From Hyphochytrium catenoides (lineage: Eukaryota; Sar; Hyphochytriomycetes; Hyphochytriales; Hyphochytriaceae): a stretch of 10,304 nt of DNA. Made by a program: the position numbers and the translations under genes. The first letter of the stretch is position 1. Each line of letters begins with the position of its first letter. Positions 8,873 through 10,304 of the stretch are shown here, in pieces. A model generated the notes under the pieces. That model saw only the letters and a program-made list of their open reading frames with translations, did no database searches and had not been told where the DNA came from. The stretch covers positions 6,851 through 17,154 of the forward strand of contig FLMG01000962.1 of assembly GCA_900088475.1 (NCBI GenBank). The letters are read 5' to 3'.

Positions 8873-9307
8873 ACGGCGGAAGCATCTGTTTAGCATCGGA
8901 CACCCTCACTTTCACGGAAGAAGAGGTGGTGTTGGGCCCCACAGGAAGACACAGTTGAAGACACACAGGCATTAGAAAGCTTGATGGCAAGAGGGAATTG
9001 GAAGAGAGATATCTACGCACTCAGCTTCGGGGCAGCTAGTCTCTTCTTCCTGTACGCTTCTTCCCGACTGCGCTGGCACAAGGAGAGTCACTTCCAATAA
9101 GCCATCGCACGCGGCACTTGTACTCTTTTGCTGTTATGTCTCTGCTCGTCTCCTGTCTTCCACCTCAGAGACAATTTTTCAGTCAACAGTCTCTTTCTTC
9201 TTGCCGATATCGTCTCTCTGGACGTAATCTCCACATCGTCCATATTGCAGTCGTCGTCTCCGGCATCATAAGCTACGGCTTATCAGCACGTGGCTGTCGG
9301 CTCAGGA
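8873..9307. other. Upstream region of the right-hand gene
   Basis: No supported frame; CT-rich on the plus strand in places. It probably contains distal promoter sequence for the gene starting at 9414. Confidence 0.35.
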
Positions 9308-9413
9308 TTGCGATAATTATACGTTAACCCTTCTTCTTTTTCCTCCGTCTGCCGTGCGTGACTCTTCTTCTCCCGTGGTTTGAGTTCCTCCAAGCTAAGA
9401 AGCTGTGGTCGCC
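9308..9413 (+). promoter_or_regulatory. Candidate core promoter and leader of the right-hand gene
   Basis: An AT-rich patch (ATAATTATAC, 9313-9322) lies about 95 bp before the ATG and is followed at once by a CT-rich stretch (9328-9352), a layout often seen around eukaryotic start sites. An in-frame TAA at 9396-9398 shows that the coding frame does not extend upstream without splicing. The start context is GCCATGG. Confidence 0.3.
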
Positions 9414-10304
9414 ATGGGGAGGGACGACCGAAGATCTCCCTCCCTATTATATGCTTGTCCTAGCACCTCCAGCACCAGCACCGCTATTGGCAGCAGTTGT
9501 AGAGAAGGAGACAGAGCGCCGCGCAGGCAGACATTCTTCCCAACCTTGCATTTTACTCAGCGGCGGCAGCTTCTATCTTCTTCTCCTGCTGCTTCTCCTT
9601 TTCTCTTCACGCTTTTTGTGACCTCTCTCCTCCTGGTGCTGTCCTCCGGACCTGGTACTTTCGCACTTAACCCTCCACTCCCCAGTCTCACAAGGGGGAG
9701 AGACCAACAGGATGGGAGATCTTCCTTCCGTCGTGCCTTAAAGAGGCGGCTGGACGACGACGATGTTGATGTCCAACCCCAGACGAATCGCAGCAGTCCA
9801 GCACCACCACCTCTTCTGAACATCACAGCAGAGTGTCTGAAAGGGGGCGCAGGTCAAGGCTTCTTTAAAGCATTTTCTAGTGACTTCGTCCAGCAGCTCT
9901 GTACTTGCTATCGGGGCCCAGCCACTTCAACTGCTGACCTCAGGAGTTGTCTCTACAACCAGCTTGGAGCTCTGCAGACTTGTACGGCCAACCCGACGGC
10001 CAATGGCTGTCTCTCTTGTAACGATCGCCTGAGCAAGAAGAGAAATGGAGAAGCGGTGAGGAGCAGAGAGAGGAGGGAGAGGAGGAATCTAGGCGATGAT
10101 GAAGAAGAGGATGATGATGATGCCGTGGCGACTCGAAATTCAGGCAGGGGCAAAGGGCGAGGAAGAGGAGGCCAGCAGGGCAAACCAGAGGAGTTTGATG
10201 ATGATAGTTATGATGGACGAATAGGAGGAGGAGGAGACGATGACGAGCCACCGCCTCTTTTGCCACCACCTCCTCCCCCTCCACCACCACCTCCTCCGGT
10301 GGTC
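9414..10304 (+). CDS. Putative secreted or membrane protein with a seven-cysteine domain, 3' partial (unrecognised family)
   Basis: An uninterrupted frame of 297 codons running off the window end. The ATG has strong Kozak context, an in-frame stop lies five codons before it, and no other Met occurs in the visible protein. Residues 1-57 are Arg/Ser-rich. Residues about 60-78 are a hydrophobic segment ending near T-F-A (84), a possible signal peptide or anchor with an unusually long N-side. K-R-R at 110-112 precedes an acidic D-rich patch. The seven-cysteine domain is 136-202 (C141, C163, C165, C179, C190, C199, C202), with sequon N136. Then come a basic stretch (208-224), D/E tracts (228-236, 262-264, 275-278), a Gly/Arg segment (244-253) and twelve consecutive prolines (284-295). 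The domain is paralogous to that at 1059-1253. Function is unknown. An upstream exon or later start cannot be excluded. Confidence 0.75.
   Translation, partial: MGRDDRRSPSLLYACPSTSSTSTAIGSSCREGDRAPRRQTFFPTLHFTQRRQLLSSSPAASPFLFTLFVTSLLLVLSSGPGTFALNPPLPSLTRGRDQQDGRSSFRRALKRRLDDDDVDVQPQTNRSSPAPPPLLNITAECLKGGAGQGFFKAFSSDFVQQLCTCYRGPATSTADLRSCLYNQLGALQTCTANPTANGCLSCNDRLSKKRNGEAVRSRERRERRNLGDDEEEDDDDAVATRNSGRGKGRGRGGQQGKPEEFDDDSYDGRIGGGGDDDEPPPLLPPPPPPPPPPPPVV
9819..10019 (+). other. Seven-cysteine extracellular domain, copy B
   Basis: Residues 136-202 of the right-hand protein. Residues between cysteines number 21, 1, 13, 10, 8 and 2. It shares with copy A the proline pair and N-[IL]-T-A-E-C opening, D-F-x-Q before the paired cysteines, C-[ST]-C-Y, C-L, G-A-L-x-[ST]-C and N-G-C-x-S-C. 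The remaining residues are largely different, so the copies are diverged paralogues and not a recent duplication. This conserved pattern is also the best evidence that the frame is truly coding. Confidence 0.8.
10094..10304 (+). repeat. Triplet-like low-complexity coding DNA (acidic, Gly/Arg, polyproline)
   Basis: Runs of GAT/GAA/GAG, GGA and CCN codons encode Asp/Glu tracts, glycine runs and a twelve-proline run. The codons in the proline run are mixed (CCA, CCT, CCC, CCG), so the protein repeat seems to be kept by selection and not only by recent slippage. Confidence 0.7.

Noticed and set aside
9358-9621. Plus-strand frame ending in a run of leucines
   Set aside because: It starts at GTG, overlaps the right-hand gene in another frame and lacks the conserved cysteine domain; the frame starting at 9414 is preferred.
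9557-10290. Minus-strand frames opposite the right-hand gene
   Set aside because: They are antisense shadows; their His, Ser and Leu runs mirror the Asp, Glu and Gly codons of the real frame.

Overview
The window looks like a gene-poor stretch of a eukaryotic nuclear genome. Long AG/GA microsatellites, a start codon in good Kozak context (GCCATGG at 9411-9417), proteins with secretion signals and N-glycosylation sequons, and the absence of operon-like packing all point this way. No rRNA, tRNA, CRISPR array, insertion sequence or bacterial ribosome-binding-site arrangement was recognised. Short secreted or membrane proteins with Kex2-like dibasic sites and CT-rich promoter DNA would fit a fungus, but this assignment is an inference and not firm.

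Two convincing genes lie at the two ends and point away from each other. On the minus strand (168-1379) is an intact 403-residue putative type I membrane protein with a signal peptide, a cysteine-rich ectodomain, a Ser/Thr-rich stalk, one transmembrane helix and a Ser/Arg-rich tail. On the plus strand (9414 to the window end, 3' partial) is a second protein with an arginine-rich N-terminus, a hydrophobic signal or anchor segment, a cysteine-rich domain, acidic and Gly/Arg-rich linkers and a polyproline run cut by the window edge. The cysteine-rich domains are clearly related: seven cysteines in the same order, with nearly identical spacing and shared flanking motifs (N-[LI]-T-A-E-C, C-x-C-Y, G-A-L, N-G-C-x-S-C). 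The two genes are therefore divergent paralogues about 8 kb apart. I do not recognise the family; this domain is the best candidate for something undescribed.

The interval 1380-9413 holds no confidently callable gene. It contains several short open frames with suggestive features: a 46-residue very hydrophobic frame at 5322-5462, an exon-like frame at 5117-5275 behind a plausible splice acceptor, a possible chain of small exons at 3918-4311, and a divergent pair of short frames at 6247-6498 (minus) and 6544-6771 (plus). All are low confidence. From about 6540 to 8755 the plus strand is purine-rich and carries two large GA tracts and a 30-bp tandem duplication. At about 8757 the bias flips to pyrimidine-rich, which continues up to the promoter of the right-hand gene.

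If both proteins are made, they would share an extracellular or luminal disulfide-rich module placed on different scaffolds, one membrane-anchored and one on a charged, proline-rich chain that may be proteolytically processed. No pathway can be assigned from sequence alone.
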